Assembly (NCBI RefSeq): GCF_046348265.1
Contig: NZ_JAXMEO010000007.1
Origin: Pelomonas sp937871895
GTDB taxonomy: Bacteria; Pseudomonadota; Gammaproteobacteria; Burkholderiales; Burkholderiaceae_C
DNA length: 64,000 nucleotides
Direction: 5' to 3' (one strand)
This document shows, piece after piece, positions 34,647-43,100 of this stretch. Under the pieces are notes generated by a model. That model did not search any database. It was not told where the DNA came from and saw only the letters and a list, made by a program, of their open reading frames with translations. Position numbers and translations under genes: made by a program. How positions within the stretch are numbered: position 1 is the first letter of the stretch; each line of letters begins with the position of its first letter.

Positions 34647-34951
34647 AGCGGCGGACCAATAGTCGTTAGCTGCGGCGCCAAGTGCCGGCTTAGGCCGGCG
34701 CTCGTCTGGTTACGGTTGGTGCAATCGGTACACCAGTCATTAAGCGCAGTCAGATGACCAGCGTGATAGCCCGGAGCATTTCGATTTGGGTCTGAACCTG
34801 CAACCAAGGCGCCGCAAGACAGTCGTTGGTGGGCGTCGACCTTCAGTCTCCTGCAGCCGATCGCCGGAGGCGCGCGCTCCGGACGAACTCAGTGGCTAAC
34901 GGGCCTTGCGTGCCGGCTCACAAGCCCGACCGAACAAATTGGTCCCTACGC
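34647..34951. other. Intergenic stretch at the right edge of the accessory insert, with a hairpin
   Basis: A hairpin of 9 base pairs with one wobble and a TTAG loop (34681-34702) lies 35 bases after the subtilase stop and could end its transcript, though no T run follows. The octamer GCGGCGCC at 34673 recurs inverted as GGCGCCGC at 34810. No convincing coding frame, integrase site or tRNA was seen. The GC content rises back towards the MarR gene. Confidence 0.5.
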
Positions 34952-35437
34952 TCAAGCCTCGTCTGACTCCGGCAGCTTGTCCGCATAGCTCGCCACCTTG
35001 TCCAGCAGCTCGATCAGCATCGCGCGCTCACCGGTGGTGAGGCAGCCGCGCAGGTCGTCTTCCATGTGGGGGGCGTGGCGGGCGAGTTCGGCGGCGAGGG
35101 TGAGGCCGGGTTCGGTCAGCAGCACTTGCTGGGAACGGCGGTCCACGCTGCTGCGGACGCGTTCGATCAGGCCGCGCTCTTGCAGGCGGTCGAGCAGGAT
35201 GGTGAGGTGCGGGGCGGGCAGGGTCAGGGCCTTGCACAGCTGCTTGGGCGCGAGGCCTTTGTTGGCTTGCAGCATGAGGAGCAGCGTGAACTCGACGGGG
35301 CGCAGGCCATAGGGCTTGCCGATGTGGCGCTGGAAGAGCGCTTGCGTGGCGACCTTGGCGCGGGCGATGCGGTAGCCGATCACCGTTTCCATGGCGCGGG
35401 GCTCGACGACGGTCTTTTTCTGTTTCGTGTCTGGCAT
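34952..35437 (-). CDS. MarR-family regulator, last gene of the phenylpropanoid operon
   Basis: The 161-residue protein is a MarR winged-helix regulator. The DNA-binding part has LAPKQLCKALTLPAPHLTILLDRL and the wing SSVDRRSQQVLLTEPG. Its ATG lies 8 bases after the acyl-CoA dehydrogenase stop, so it is the ninth gene of the operon that begins with the crotonase. MarR proteins such as FerC, FerR and CouR sense feruloyl- or coumaroyl-CoA, and that ligand class fits here. A possible operator is the ATGATGACATCAT palindrome at 45817. Ligand and target are inferred. Confidence 0.85.
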   Translation of the reverse strand: MPDTKQKKTVVEPRAMETVIGYRIARAKVATQALFQRHIGKPYGLRPVEFTLLLMLQANKGLAPKQLCKALTLPAPHLTILLDRLQERGLIERVRSSVDRRSQQVLLTEPGLTLAAELARHAPHMEDDLRGCLTTGERAMLIELLDKVASYADKLPESDEA

Positions 35438-35444
35438 GGCGAAA

Positions 35445-37193
35445 TCATCCCAGGGGCAGCGGGTCAGCCTGCACCAATGCCCAATGCACCTGGGCGGCGG
35501 GCAGCAGCCAGCGGCGGCCGTGCTCGGCCCAGGCGAGGCGCTGGCTGCGTTGCGGGCTGTCTGGCGAGGCCTGCGCCGCGCGGGCGAGGCGCGCCCAGGC
35601 CCAGGCCATGAGGCTGAGGGCCACGCCTTGCAGGTAGTCGTCGGCGACGCGGTAGGGGCGCTCGGGGTCGTGCGGGCTGGCGGCGCGCAGTTGCTCGGTG
35701 GCGGTGCGGACGGTCGTGGCTTGTGTGGTCAGCTCGGTGGCCCAGGCAGGCAAGCCCGCCGCCTGACAGGCCTCAGCTTCGGCGCCCAGCAGGCCGAGCA
35801 AGGCGACCAGGTGTTCGGGCTTGCCGAGCATCTTGCGCACCAGCAGGTCGATGGCCTGGATCTCGTTGGTGCCCTCGTAGATCATGGCGATGCGGCTGTC
35901 GCGCACGTGTTGCTCGATGCCGTAGTCGTGCATGTAGCCGTAGCCGCCGAGCACGCCGAGCGCGCGGTCGGCGCCCGCGTGGCCGAGCTGGGTCAGGTAG
36001 GCCTTGACGACGGGCGTGAGCACGGCGAGCAAGGTCTGGGCTTCTTGGCGCTCGGCAGCGGACGCGGCATGCTGGGCGCGGTCCAGCTGCTGGCCGGTGG
36101 CGTAGGCCAGCACGCGGGCGCCTTCGGCCTGGGCGCGCAGGTCGAGCAGGATGCGGCGGATGGCCGGGTGCTGGGCGATGAAGTCCGGCCCGCCGGTGCT
36201 GCCGGGCGCGCGGGACTGGCGGCGCTCCTGCGCGTAGCTCTCGGCAATCTGCGTGGCGGCCTCCAGGTGCCCCAGGCCTTGCAGGCCGACGAGCACGCGC
36301 GCCGAGTTCATCATCAGGAACATGGCCGCGAGGCCGCCGCCGGGTTCGCCCAGCAGCCAGCCCTCGGCGGCCTCAAAGCGCATCTGGCAGGTGCTGCTGC
36401 CGTGGATGCCCATCTTGTGTTCGAGGCCGTCGCAGTGGACGCTGTTGCGCCGCCCGTCGGGCAGGGTCTTGGGCACGAGGAAGAGCGAGAGCCCGCGTGT
36501 GCCGGCTGGCGCATCGGGCAGGCGGGCGAGCACGAGGTGCAGGATGTTGTCGGTGAGGTCGTGCTCGCCGCCGGAGATGAAGATCTTGCTGCCGGTGATG
36601 CGCACCGGGTCACCATTGGCCGCATTCCCTGCAGTCACGGGCTCGGCCTTGCAGCGCAGCAGCGCGAGGTCGCTGCCGGCGGCGGGCTCGGTGAGGTTCA
36701 TGGTCACGAGCGTCTCGCCCGAGACCACCTCGGCCAGGTAGCGATCGCGCAAAGCAGGCGTGGCGGTGTGGCGCAGCGCCTCGTAGGCGCCGTGCAGCAG
36801 GCCGGCGTACATGGTCCAGCCGTGGTTGGCGGCGGGCAGCATCTCGAACAGCGCGACGTTGAGCAGCTGCGGCAGGCCCTGGCCGCCGTCGGCCTCGTCG
36901 CAGGCCAGCGCGGGCCAGCCGCCTTCGACAAAGCGCTGCCACGCCGCCGGGAAGCCGTCGGGCGTGGTCACGCTGCCCTGGTTGCTGGGGCGCCAGCGGC
37001 AGCCCTGCAGGTCGCCGGGGGCGTTGAGCGGCGCGAGGATGTCCGTCGCCAGGCGGCCGGCCTGTAGCAGCACCTCGCCGGCCAGGTCAGCGTCGGCGCT
37101 GGCGAGCAGGGGGCATTGCTGCCAGTCGAGCGGCGCCTGCAGCACCTGCTCGATGGCGAAGCGCATCGACTCGAGCGGCGGGACGTAGGCCAT
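35445..37193 (-). CDS. Long-form acyl-CoA dehydrogenase
   Basis: The 582-residue protein belongs to the long acyl-CoA dehydrogenase group (like DmdC), not the usual 380-residue type. It has the FAD/substrate motifs MNLTEPAAGSDLALLR and KIFISGGEHDL, the central IGTS-like region MGIHGSSTCQMRF, and a C-terminal part including YGYMHDYGIEQHVRDSRIAMIYEGTNEIQ. I chose the ATG at 37193, which overlaps the ATPase stop; the frame remains open far upstream only as antisense. In this operon it may desaturate a dihydrocinnamoyl-CoA before hydration. Confidence 0.87.
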   Translation of the reverse strand: MAYVPPLESMRFAIEQVLQAPLDWQQCPLLASADADLAGEVLLQAGRLATDILAPLNAPGDLQGCRWRPSNQGSVTTPDGFPAAWQRFVEGGWPALACDEADGGQGLPQLLNVALFEMLPAANHGWTMYAGLLHGAYEALRHTATPALRDRYLAEVVSGETLVTMNLTEPAAGSDLALLRCKAEPVTAGNAANGDPVRITGSKIFISGGEHDLTDNILHLVLARLPDAPAGTRGLSLFLVPKTLPDGRRNSVHCDGLEHKMGIHGSSTCQMRFEAAEGWLLGEPGGGLAAMFLMMNSARVLVGLQGLGHLEAATQIAESYAQERRQSRAPGSTGGPDFIAQHPAIRRILLDLRAQAEGARVLAYATGQQLDRAQHAASAAERQEAQTLLAVLTPVVKAYLTQLGHAGADRALGVLGGYGYMHDYGIEQHVRDSRIAMIYEGTNEIQAIDLLVRKMLGKPEHLVALLGLLGAEAEACQAAGLPAWATELTTQATTVRTATEQLRAASPHDPERPYRVADDYLQGVALSLMAWAWARLARAAQASPDSPQRSQRLAWAEHGRRWLLPAAQVHWALVQADPLPLG

Positions 37194-37957
37194 CAGGCGG
37201 TCTGGGTCTGGGGCTTGCGCTTGGCGCCGAGGTAGGCGTCGATCACGCGGTCGTCGCGCGCGAGCTCGTTGGCGGGGCCGGAGAGCACGATCTCGCCGTT
37301 CTCGATCACGTAGCCGTGGTCCGCCACTTCGAGCGCCGCGCGGGCGTTCTGCTCGACGAGCAGGATGCTCACGCCGGTGGCGCGCAGGCGCTGGATGGTG
37401 GTGAAGATTTCCTGCACCACCAGCGGCGCGAGGCCGAGGCTGGGCTCGTCGAGCATCAGCAGCTTGGGCTGGCTCATCAGCGCGCGCCCGAGGGCCAGCA
37501 TCTGGCGCTCGCCGCCCGAGAGCGTGCCGGCCAGTTGGCGGCGGCGCTCCTTGAGGCGCGGGAAGAGCTGGTAGACGGTGTCGATCTGCGCCATCCACTC
37601 GCGTTGGCGCAGGCGCATGGGCCGGTAGCCGCCGAGCACGAGGTTGTCTTCGACCGGCATGGTGGTGAAGAGCTCGCGCTTCTCGGGCACGAGTGCGATG
37701 CCCTGCATCACGCGGTCTTCGAGCGAGGCGCCTTGCAGCGACTGGCCGTCAAAGACGATCTCGCCGCGCGCGGGTAGCACGCCCATCAGCGCATTGAGCA
37801 GCGTGGACTTGCCGGCGCCGTTGGGGCCGATGACGGTCAGCACCGAGCCGGGCTGCAGCTGCAGGTTGAGGCCGCTGAGCACCTCGGCGCGGCCATAGCC
37901 GGCGTGCAGGTCGCGGACATTGAGCAGCGGGGTGGTGGGCGTTGTGGTCTGGGTCAT
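37193..37957 (-). CDS. Branched-chain-type ABC transporter ATP-binding protein (LivF family), second importer
   Basis: The 254-residue ATPase has Walker A GPNGAGKST, signature LSGGERQMLALGRAL, Walker B LLMLDEPSLGLAP and switch histidine region LLVEQNARAAL. The start is the ATG at 37957; the upstream open frame runs through a hairpin-rich spacer and is not coding. It overlaps the acyl-CoA dehydrogenase start by one codon (ATGA). It supplies the second ATPase of the importer, the first being fused to the LivM permease. Confidence 0.9.
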   Translation of the reverse strand: MTQTTTPTTPLLNVRDLHAGYGRAEVLSGLNLQLQPGSVLTVIGPNGAGKSTLLNALMGVLPARGEIVFDGQSLQGASLEDRVMQGIALVPEKRELFTTMPVEDNLVLGGYRPMRLRQREWMAQIDTVYQLFPRLKERRRQLAGTLSGGERQMLALGRALMSQPKLLMLDEPSLGLAPLVVQEIFTTIQRLRATGVSILLVEQNARAALEVADHGYVIENGEIVLSGPANELARDDRVIDAYLGAKRKPQTQTA

Positions 37958-38031
37958 GCGCGGTCTCCGCATCGACGTCGGATGAATGTGTGTTGGGGCC
38001 GAGCGCCGGGCCGCCCCAAGCCGGCCCGTTG

Positions 38032-38166
38032 GGCGATGTGCTTGCGGCTCAATGCCGCAAGCATCGCCGTCCCCTCGGGGGCTGAGGCCGGACACAGTGC
38101 GCCTGGCAGGCGCGCTGTGCCAGCCGAAGGGCTGAGGCGCAAGCCGAAGCGCGGTCTGCAAGACCG
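38032..38166. repeat. Hairpin array in the operon spacer
   Basis: The 256-base spacer between the permease-ATPase fusion and the second ATPase gene holds several stems. One has 15 base pairs with a 2-base bulge (38032-38048 with 38054-38068), one has 12 base pairs with one wobble and a GGC loop (38093-38104 with 38108-38119), and one has 6 base pairs (38152-38157 with 38161-38166). No ORF there is convincing. It resembles the mosaic intergenic repeats of other proteobacteria and interrupts an otherwise overlapping operon. Confidence 0.75.
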
Positions 38167-38213
38167 ACCAGACTCGCGCGCGTTCAGCGACGCGAAGATG
38201 GGCGAGGGGCTCA

Positions 38214-39989
38214 TCAGTGCTCCATGCCCAGGTAGGCGGCGCGCACCTGCGGGCTGGCCTGCACTTCGGCGGGCGTGCCCTCCATCAGCTTGGTGCCGAA
38301 CTCCATCACCACGATGCGGTCGGTGAGGTCCATGACGAACTCCATGTCGTGCTCGACGAGCAGCAGGCTCATGCCCTCGCCCTTGAGCTGGCGCAGCACG
38401 CGGCCGAGGCTTTGCTTCTCCTGGTGGCGCAGGCCGGCGGCGGGCTCGTCGAGCAGCAGCAGCACCGGGTCGGCACACAGGGCGCGGGCAATCTCCATCA
38501 GCCGCGCCTGACCGAGGGCCAGGTTGCCGGCGGGCTCGTGCATCTGCTCGCGCAGGCCCACGCGCTCCAGCTGGCGCTCGGCCTCGCGGAAGAGGCGGCG
38601 CTCCTCCTCGGCCGCCAGGCCCGCGACGGAGCGCAGGATGCCCGCGTGGCTGCGCAGGTAGCCGCCCAAGGCGACGTTCTCCAGCACGCTCATCTCGGGC
38701 AGCATCTTGACGTGCTGGAAGGTGCGCGACACGCCGCGCCGCGCGATCAGGCGCGAGGGCAGGCCGCCGATCTCCTCGCCCAGCAGGCGCACGCGGCCGC
38801 TGCTCAGTTCGGCCACGCCGGTGATGAGGTTGAAGGTGGTGGACTTGCCCGCGCCGTTGGGGCCGAGCAGGCCGACGATCTCACCGGCCTTGATGTCGAA
38901 GCTCACGTCATTGACGGCCACCAGGCCCCCAAAGACCTTACGCACCTCGACGACCTCCAGCAGGGTCTGGCCTTGCTGGGGCTTGTCGCGCTGGGGCAGC
39001 GCGGCGGCGGCCTCCCAGTCGCGCTTGCGCTGGCCAATGGCGAGCACCTTGGGCAGCCAGGGCTCCAGGTAGGGCCACAGCCCCTTGGGTGCATGCTTGA
39101 GCAGCAGCACCACGATGGCGCCGAGCACCGGCAGCTCGTAGTTGCCCGTGCCGATGAAGCGCGGCAGCCAGACCTGGATCTCGTCCTCCAGCAGCTTGAT
39201 GACGGTGGCGCCCGTGAAGGCCCCCCACACGCTGCCCACGCCGCCGAGCACGGCCATGAAGAGGTATTCGATGCCCTTGCCCAGCGAGAAGGGCGAGGGG
39301 TTGATGGCGCGTTGGAAGTGCGCAAACAGCCAGCCCGAAACGCTGGCCAGCAGTGCCGCGATCAGGAAGACCTTGACCTTGTAGCCAAAGGTCGAGACGC
39401 CCATGGCCTCGGCCATCACGCTGCCGCCGTGCAGTGCGCGGATGGCGCGCCCGGGGCGCGAGTCCAGCAGGCGCAGCACGCCGGCCGCCGCAATGAGCGC
39501 CACAGCCCAGATCAGCAGGCAATAGACACGCGCCTGCGTCAAGGCCCAGCCGCCGATGGACAGCGGTGGGATGCCCAGCAGGCCGTCGTACTTGCCCAGG
39601 AACTCCATGTTGGACATGGTGTAGTACAGCGCCAGCGCCCAGGCGATGGTGGCCAGCGGCAGGTAGTGGCCCGACATGCGCAGCGTCAGCAGCGCCAGCA
39701 CCAGGGCCACGGCGGCGGTGATGGCCAGCCCCAGGAACAACCCCAGCCAGGGCGAGATGCCCTCCACCGAGCTGATGTAGGCGCTGGCATAGGCCCCGAG
39801 GCCCACAAAGGCCGCCTGCCCGAAGGAGGTCAGCCCCGCCACGCCCGTCAGCAGCACCACGCCCAGGCTGGCGATGGTGAACAGGCCGATGTAGTTGAGG
39901 TTGGTGATCCAGAGGTCGGGCACCGGGGTCTGCGACATCAGCAGCACAGCGGCCGCGATGAGCAGAAAGCGCAAGCGAATGGCGGTCAT
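38214..39989 (-). CDS. Fused LivM-type permease and LivG-type ATPase
   Basis: The 591-residue protein joins two transporter parts. Residues 1 to about 320 form a LivM permease with LLTGVAGLTSFGQAAFVGLGAYA and several membrane spans. After a linker of about 30 residues, a LivG ATPase follows with GPNGAGKST, ALGQARLMEIARAL in place of the LSGGQ signature, VLLLLDEPAAG and the switch histidine in LVEHDMEF. Fusion fixes one permease half to one ATPase. It starts 2 bases after the LivH stop. Such fusions recur in Burkholderiales aromatic-acid importers (recalled). Confidence 0.9.
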   Translation of the reverse strand: MTAIRLRFLLIAAAVLLMSQTPVPDLWITNLNYIGLFTIASLGVVLLTGVAGLTSFGQAAFVGLGAYASAYISSVEGISPWLGLFLGLAITAAVALVLALLTLRMSGHYLPLATIAWALALYYTMSNMEFLGKYDGLLGIPPLSIGGWALTQARVYCLLIWAVALIAAAGVLRLLDSRPGRAIRALHGGSVMAEAMGVSTFGYKVKVFLIAALLASVSGWLFAHFQRAINPSPFSLGKGIEYLFMAVLGGVGSVWGAFTGATVIKLLEDEIQVWLPRFIGTGNYELPVLGAIVVLLLKHAPKGLWPYLEPWLPKVLAIGQRKRDWEAAAALPQRDKPQQGQTLLEVVEVRKVFGGLVAVNDVSFDIKAGEIVGLLGPNGAGKSTTFNLITGVAELSSGRVRLLGEEIGGLPSRLIARRGVSRTFQHVKMLPEMSVLENVALGGYLRSHAGILRSVAGLAAEEERRLFREAERQLERVGLREQMHEPAGNLALGQARLMEIARALCADPVLLLLDEPAAGLRHQEKQSLGRVLRQLKGEGMSLLLVEHDMEFVMDLTDRIVVMEFGTKLMEGTPAEVQASPQVRAAYLGMEH

Positions 39990-39990
39990 G

Positions 39991-41028
39991 TCAATGCTCC
40001 TCGTGGTGCGGGTCGCGCAGCGAACGCCACAGGAGGAAGGGCAGGATGGCGGTGAAGACGATCACCTCTTTGAAGGCGCTGGACCAGAAGGCGCCGAAGG
40101 CTTCGAGGATGCCCAGCGCCAGCGCGCCGATGGCGGCCTGCGGGTAGCTCGCGAGGCCGGCAAACACGGCGGCGACGAAGCCCTTGAGGCCGATCAGGAA
40201 GCCGCTGTCGTAGAAGATGGTCGTGGTCGGGCCGATGAGCAGACCCGACAGCGCGCCGATGAAGGCCGCCAGCGTGAACGAGAGCCGGCCGGCGTTGACG
40301 GTGGAGATGCCCATCAAGCGCGCGCCGAGGCGGTTGACGGCGGTGGCGCGCAGCGCGCGGCCGCGCAGCGTGCGCTCGAAGAACAGCCACATCAGGGCCA
40401 TCAGCGCGGCAGTGGCCAGCATGGTGATGACGGCCTGGCCGCTGAGCAGCACGGGGCCGAGGTTGAAGCGCTCGTCCCAGAACGGCGGGGTGCGGAAGCC
40501 CTCGGCGCCGAAGAAGATGAGGCCGAGGCCCGCGAGGATGAAGTGCACGCCCACGGAGACGATCAGCAGCACCAGCACCGAGGCATCGGCGATGGACTCG
40601 TAGGCGAGGCGGTAGACGAGCGAGCCCAGCGGCACCACGAGGGCGATGGCCAGCAAGGCCTGCACCACCAATGGCAGGCCCATGGGCGCGACGACGAAGG
40701 TGACGCCGCTGATGGCGAGCGGGTAGGCCAGCACGATGGCCATGGACTTCAGGACGGCCGGCAGGCCACGGCCGGCGCGCAGGCCGTTCACGAGCTCCTG
40801 CAAGGCCGCCAGGCCCGCCAGCATCAGCAGCAGCCAGACGGTGCCGGGCACCTGGCGGTTCTGCAGCAGGGCGAGCGTCAGGGCGCCAAACGCCACGAAC
40901 TCACCCTGCGGGATGAAGATCACCCGCGTGATGGTGAAGAGCAGCACCGTGGCCAGCCCCAGCAGCGCGTAGATGGCGCCATTGGAGAGGCCGTCGATGA
41001 GCAAGATGCTGGCAATCGAGAGGTCCAT
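39991..41028 (-). CDS. Branched-chain-type ABC transporter permease (LivH family), second importer
   Basis: The 345-residue membrane protein has the LivH start IDGLSNGAIYALLGLATVL and the motif VIFIPQGEFVAFGAL in place of the usual NxxHG segment. The coupling loop AVNRLGARLMGISTVNAGRL lies in the second half. It is longer than typical LivH (about 290) because of an added hydrophobic stretch near residues 60-120. It is followed 2 bases later by the permease-ATPase fusion and preceded by a stem-loop after the binding-protein gene. Confidence 0.9.
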   Translation of the reverse strand: MDLSIASILLIDGLSNGAIYALLGLATVLLFTITRVIFIPQGEFVAFGALTLALLQNRQVPGTVWLLLMLAGLAALQELVNGLRAGRGLPAVLKSMAIVLAYPLAISGVTFVVAPMGLPLVVQALLAIALVVPLGSLVYRLAYESIADASVLVLLIVSVGVHFILAGLGLIFFGAEGFRTPPFWDERFNLGPVLLSGQAVITMLATAALMALMWLFFERTLRGRALRATAVNRLGARLMGISTVNAGRLSFTLAAFIGALSGLLIGPTTTIFYDSGFLIGLKGFVAAVFAGLASYPQAAIGALALGILEAFGAFWSSAFKEVIVFTAILPFLLWRSLRDPHHEEH

Positions 41029-41052
41029 GGGAAATCCAGGTGAAAACCGGTC

Positions 41053-41073
41053 CCCCCGTCAGGACGACGGGGG
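41053..41073. repeat. Stem-loop between binding-protein and permease genes
   Basis: An 8-base-pair G/C stem (41053-41060 with 41066-41073, loop AGGAC) lies in the 119-base gap after the binding-protein stop, as read on the minus strand. No T tract follows. Its position mirrors the hairpin in the other importer operon and could favour a higher level of binding protein than of permease. Confidence 0.55.
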
Positions 41074-41147
41074 CGCGCTCGGACCGGGAACGGGGCGGCA
41101 GCCGGTGGGGCCGCCGCCCGCTCGCGCAGAGGTGCGCGAAGGCGGGG

Positions 41148-42290
41148 TCAGTTGACCTGCCAGTCGCCGTTGACGACCTTGAGCATCACACCGGTTTCGA
41201 TGGTGAAGCCCCAGTGGTTGTCCTTGGTGTAGTTGACGACGCCTTGCGAGAGCACGGTGCGGCCCAGGTTCTCCATCGCGTTGCGCAGCGCCAGGCGGAA
41301 CTCGGGCGTGCCGGGCTTGGCGGTCTTCAGGGCGATGGGGATGATCTTCTCCAGCAGCAGACCGAGGTCATAGCCGTGGGCCGCAAACTGGTTGCGCGAG
41401 CCGGGGCCGTAGATCTTTTCGTACTTCTGCACGTAGTCCAGGGCCAGGGCCTTGGAGGGGTGCGAAGCCGGCAGCTGCTCGGCCACCACGGCAGGGCCGG
41501 AGACGACGAAGGCACCTTCGACGTCCTTGCCACCGATGCGCATCAGGTCGCGCGAGGCGGCGGCGTGCGTCTGGTAGATCTTGCCTTTGTAGCCGCGCTC
41601 GACCACGCCCTTGTGCGGCATGGCTGCGCCGGAGCCGGAAGCCACGACGAGGATGGCATCGGGGTTGGCGGCCACGAGCTTCAGCGCCTGGGCGGTGACG
41701 GCGGTGTCAGCGCGGGCGAAGCGCTCGGTGGCGATGATCTTGATGCCGCCGCCGTTCTTCTCCAGCTCGGCGGTCAGGTCCTTGAGCCAGCTCTCGCCGT
41801 AGGCGTCGGAGTAGCCGAGGAAGCCGAGGGTCTTGATGCCCTGGGCCTTCATGTGCTCGACCATGGGGTGGGCCATGATGCCGTTGGCCTGGGCGATGCG
41901 GAAGCTCCAGGCGTCCTTGCCGGGAGGCAGCGGGCCGGGCGAGACCATGATCTGCATGGTTTGCGCTTCAGCCAGCGGGCCGGCCATGGCGACGGCGACG
42001 GGCGTGGCGGCGGAGCCGATGACGAGGTCGGCCTTGTCTTCAACGACGAAGCGGTTGGCGTTCTGCACGCCCTTGGTCGGGTCGGTCGCGTCGTCATACA
42101 CGACGACCTTGAGGTTCTGGCCGGCGATGCTGGTGGGCCACATCTTGATGCCGTTGCCCACGGGGATGCCGAGGCCGGAGGCCGGGCCCGTCAGCGGCAG
42201 GCTGACGCCGATGGTGACGTCCGCCTGCACGAGGCTGGTGGCGGCCAGCGCCGCCGCAGCGACGAGGGTCCGCAAGGTAGTGATTCGCAT
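41148..42290 (-). CDS. ABC transporter periplasmic substrate-binding protein, second importer
   Basis: The 380-residue protein has a Sec signal (MRITTLRTLVAAAALAATSLVQA) and the type 1 periplasmic binding fold: VTIGVSLPLTGPAS, VVVYDDATDPTKGV, VIGSAATPVAVAM, FLGYSDAYGESW. It is encoded between CoA-dependent phenylpropanoid genes and the permease genes, so a cinnamate-type acid (ferulate, coumarate or a dihydro form) is the probable ligand, as with CouP-type proteins. It follows the SDR gene by 45 bases. Confidence 0.87.
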   Translation of the reverse strand: MRITTLRTLVAAAALAATSLVQADVTIGVSLPLTGPASGLGIPVGNGIKMWPTSIAGQNLKVVVYDDATDPTKGVQNANRFVVEDKADLVIGSAATPVAVAMAGPLAEAQTMQIMVSPGPLPPGKDAWSFRIAQANGIMAHPMVEHMKAQGIKTLGFLGYSDAYGESWLKDLTAELEKNGGGIKIIATERFARADTAVTAQALKLVAANPDAILVVASGSGAAMPHKGVVERGYKGKIYQTHAAASRDLMRIGGKDVEGAFVVSGPAVVAEQLPASHPSKALALDYVQKYEKIYGPGSRNQFAAHGYDLGLLLEKIIPIALKTAKPGTPEFRLALRNAMENLGRTVLSQGVVNYTKDNHWGFTIETGVMLKVVNGDWQVN

Positions 42291-42335
42291 GAATGTCTCC
42301 AGGAGTGGTTTGCAGTGGAAAAGCGCTGGTTCTTG

Positions 42336-43100
42336 TCAGCGCGGGGCCATGCGCAGGGCACCATCGAGGCGGATGACTTCTCCGTTCAGATGCCCATTGG
42401 TCACAAAGTGCGCCGCCAGGGAGGCGAACTCACTCGGGTGACCGAGACGCTTGGGAAAGGGAATCGAGGCGGCCAGGCTGGCTTGTACGTCCTGCGGCAG
42501 CTCTTTGAGAAGCGGCGTGGCGAAGATGCCGGGCGCCAGGGTGCAGACGCGGATGCCGTGCTGGGCCAGATCCCGCGCCAGCGGCAGGGTCATGCCCGCA
42601 ATGCCGGCCTTGGACGCCGAGTAGGCCTCCTGGCCGACCTGGCCGTCAAAGGCGGCCACCGAGGCGGTGCACAGGATGGTGCCGCGCTCGCCGTCTTCCA
42701 GCGGCTCCAGCTTGGCGATGCGCGCGGCCGCGAGGCGGATGACGTTGTAGGTGCCGATGAGGTTGATGCGCACCACGCGCTCGAAGTCTTCGAGCGGCGC
42801 GGGGTTGCCGTCGCGGCCGATGACGCGCTTGGCGGTGCCGATGCCGGCGATGTTCATCACGATGCGGGCCGGGCCGTGGGCGGCTTCGGCGGCGTCAAGC
42901 GCGGCTTGCAGCGAGGCGGTGTCGGTGATGTCGCAAGGGCAGGCGACGCCGCCGATCTCGGCCGCCACGCGCTGGGCACCGGCGGCATTGATGTCGAGCA
43001 CGGCGACCTTGGCGCCCTGGGCGGCCAGCTCGCGGGCCACGGCCTCACCGAGGCCGGAGCCACCACCGGTGACGAGGGCGGCGTGGGAAGCGATCTTCAT
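42336..43100 (-). CDS. SDR-family 3-hydroxyacyl-CoA dehydrogenase
   Basis: The 254-residue short-chain dehydrogenase has the cofactor motif TGGGSGLGEA (11-20), DIN after strand 2 (NAD preference), NIAGIG, and the catalytic Ser/Tyr/Lys in CTASVAAFDGQVGQEAYSASKAG. The sequence resembles 3-hydroxyacyl-CoA dehydrogenase type II. In this operon it would oxidise the 3-hydroxy-3-arylpropionyl-CoA made by the crotonase to the 3-keto form for the thiolase. Its ATG overlaps the stop of the synthase reading frame by 4 bases. Confidence 0.88.
   Translation of the reverse strand: MKIASHAALVTGGGSGLGEAVARELAAQGAKVAVLDINAAGAQRVAAEIGGVACPCDITDTASLQAALDAAEAAHGPARIVMNIAGIGTAKRVIGRDGNPAPLEDFERVVRINLIGTYNVIRLAAARIAKLEPLEDGERGTILCTASVAAFDGQVGQEAYSASKAGIAGMTLPLARDLAQHGIRVCTLAPGIFATPLLKELPQDVQASLAASIPFPKRLGHPSEFASLAAHFVTNGHLNGEVIRLDGALRMAPR

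Noticed and set aside
34647..34951. Integron attC-like site (GTTAGC near 34663, GGCTAAC near 34893, inverted GCGGCGCC pieces)
   Set aside because: The core sites do not match the GTTRRRY/RYYYAAC pattern in the right orientation and spacing, and no integron integrase is present.
38217..40055. 612-codon plus-strand ORF opposite the permease-ATPase fusion
   Set aside because: Antisense shadow with no domain and a His/Gln-rich translation; the fusion gene on the minus strand has all expected motifs.
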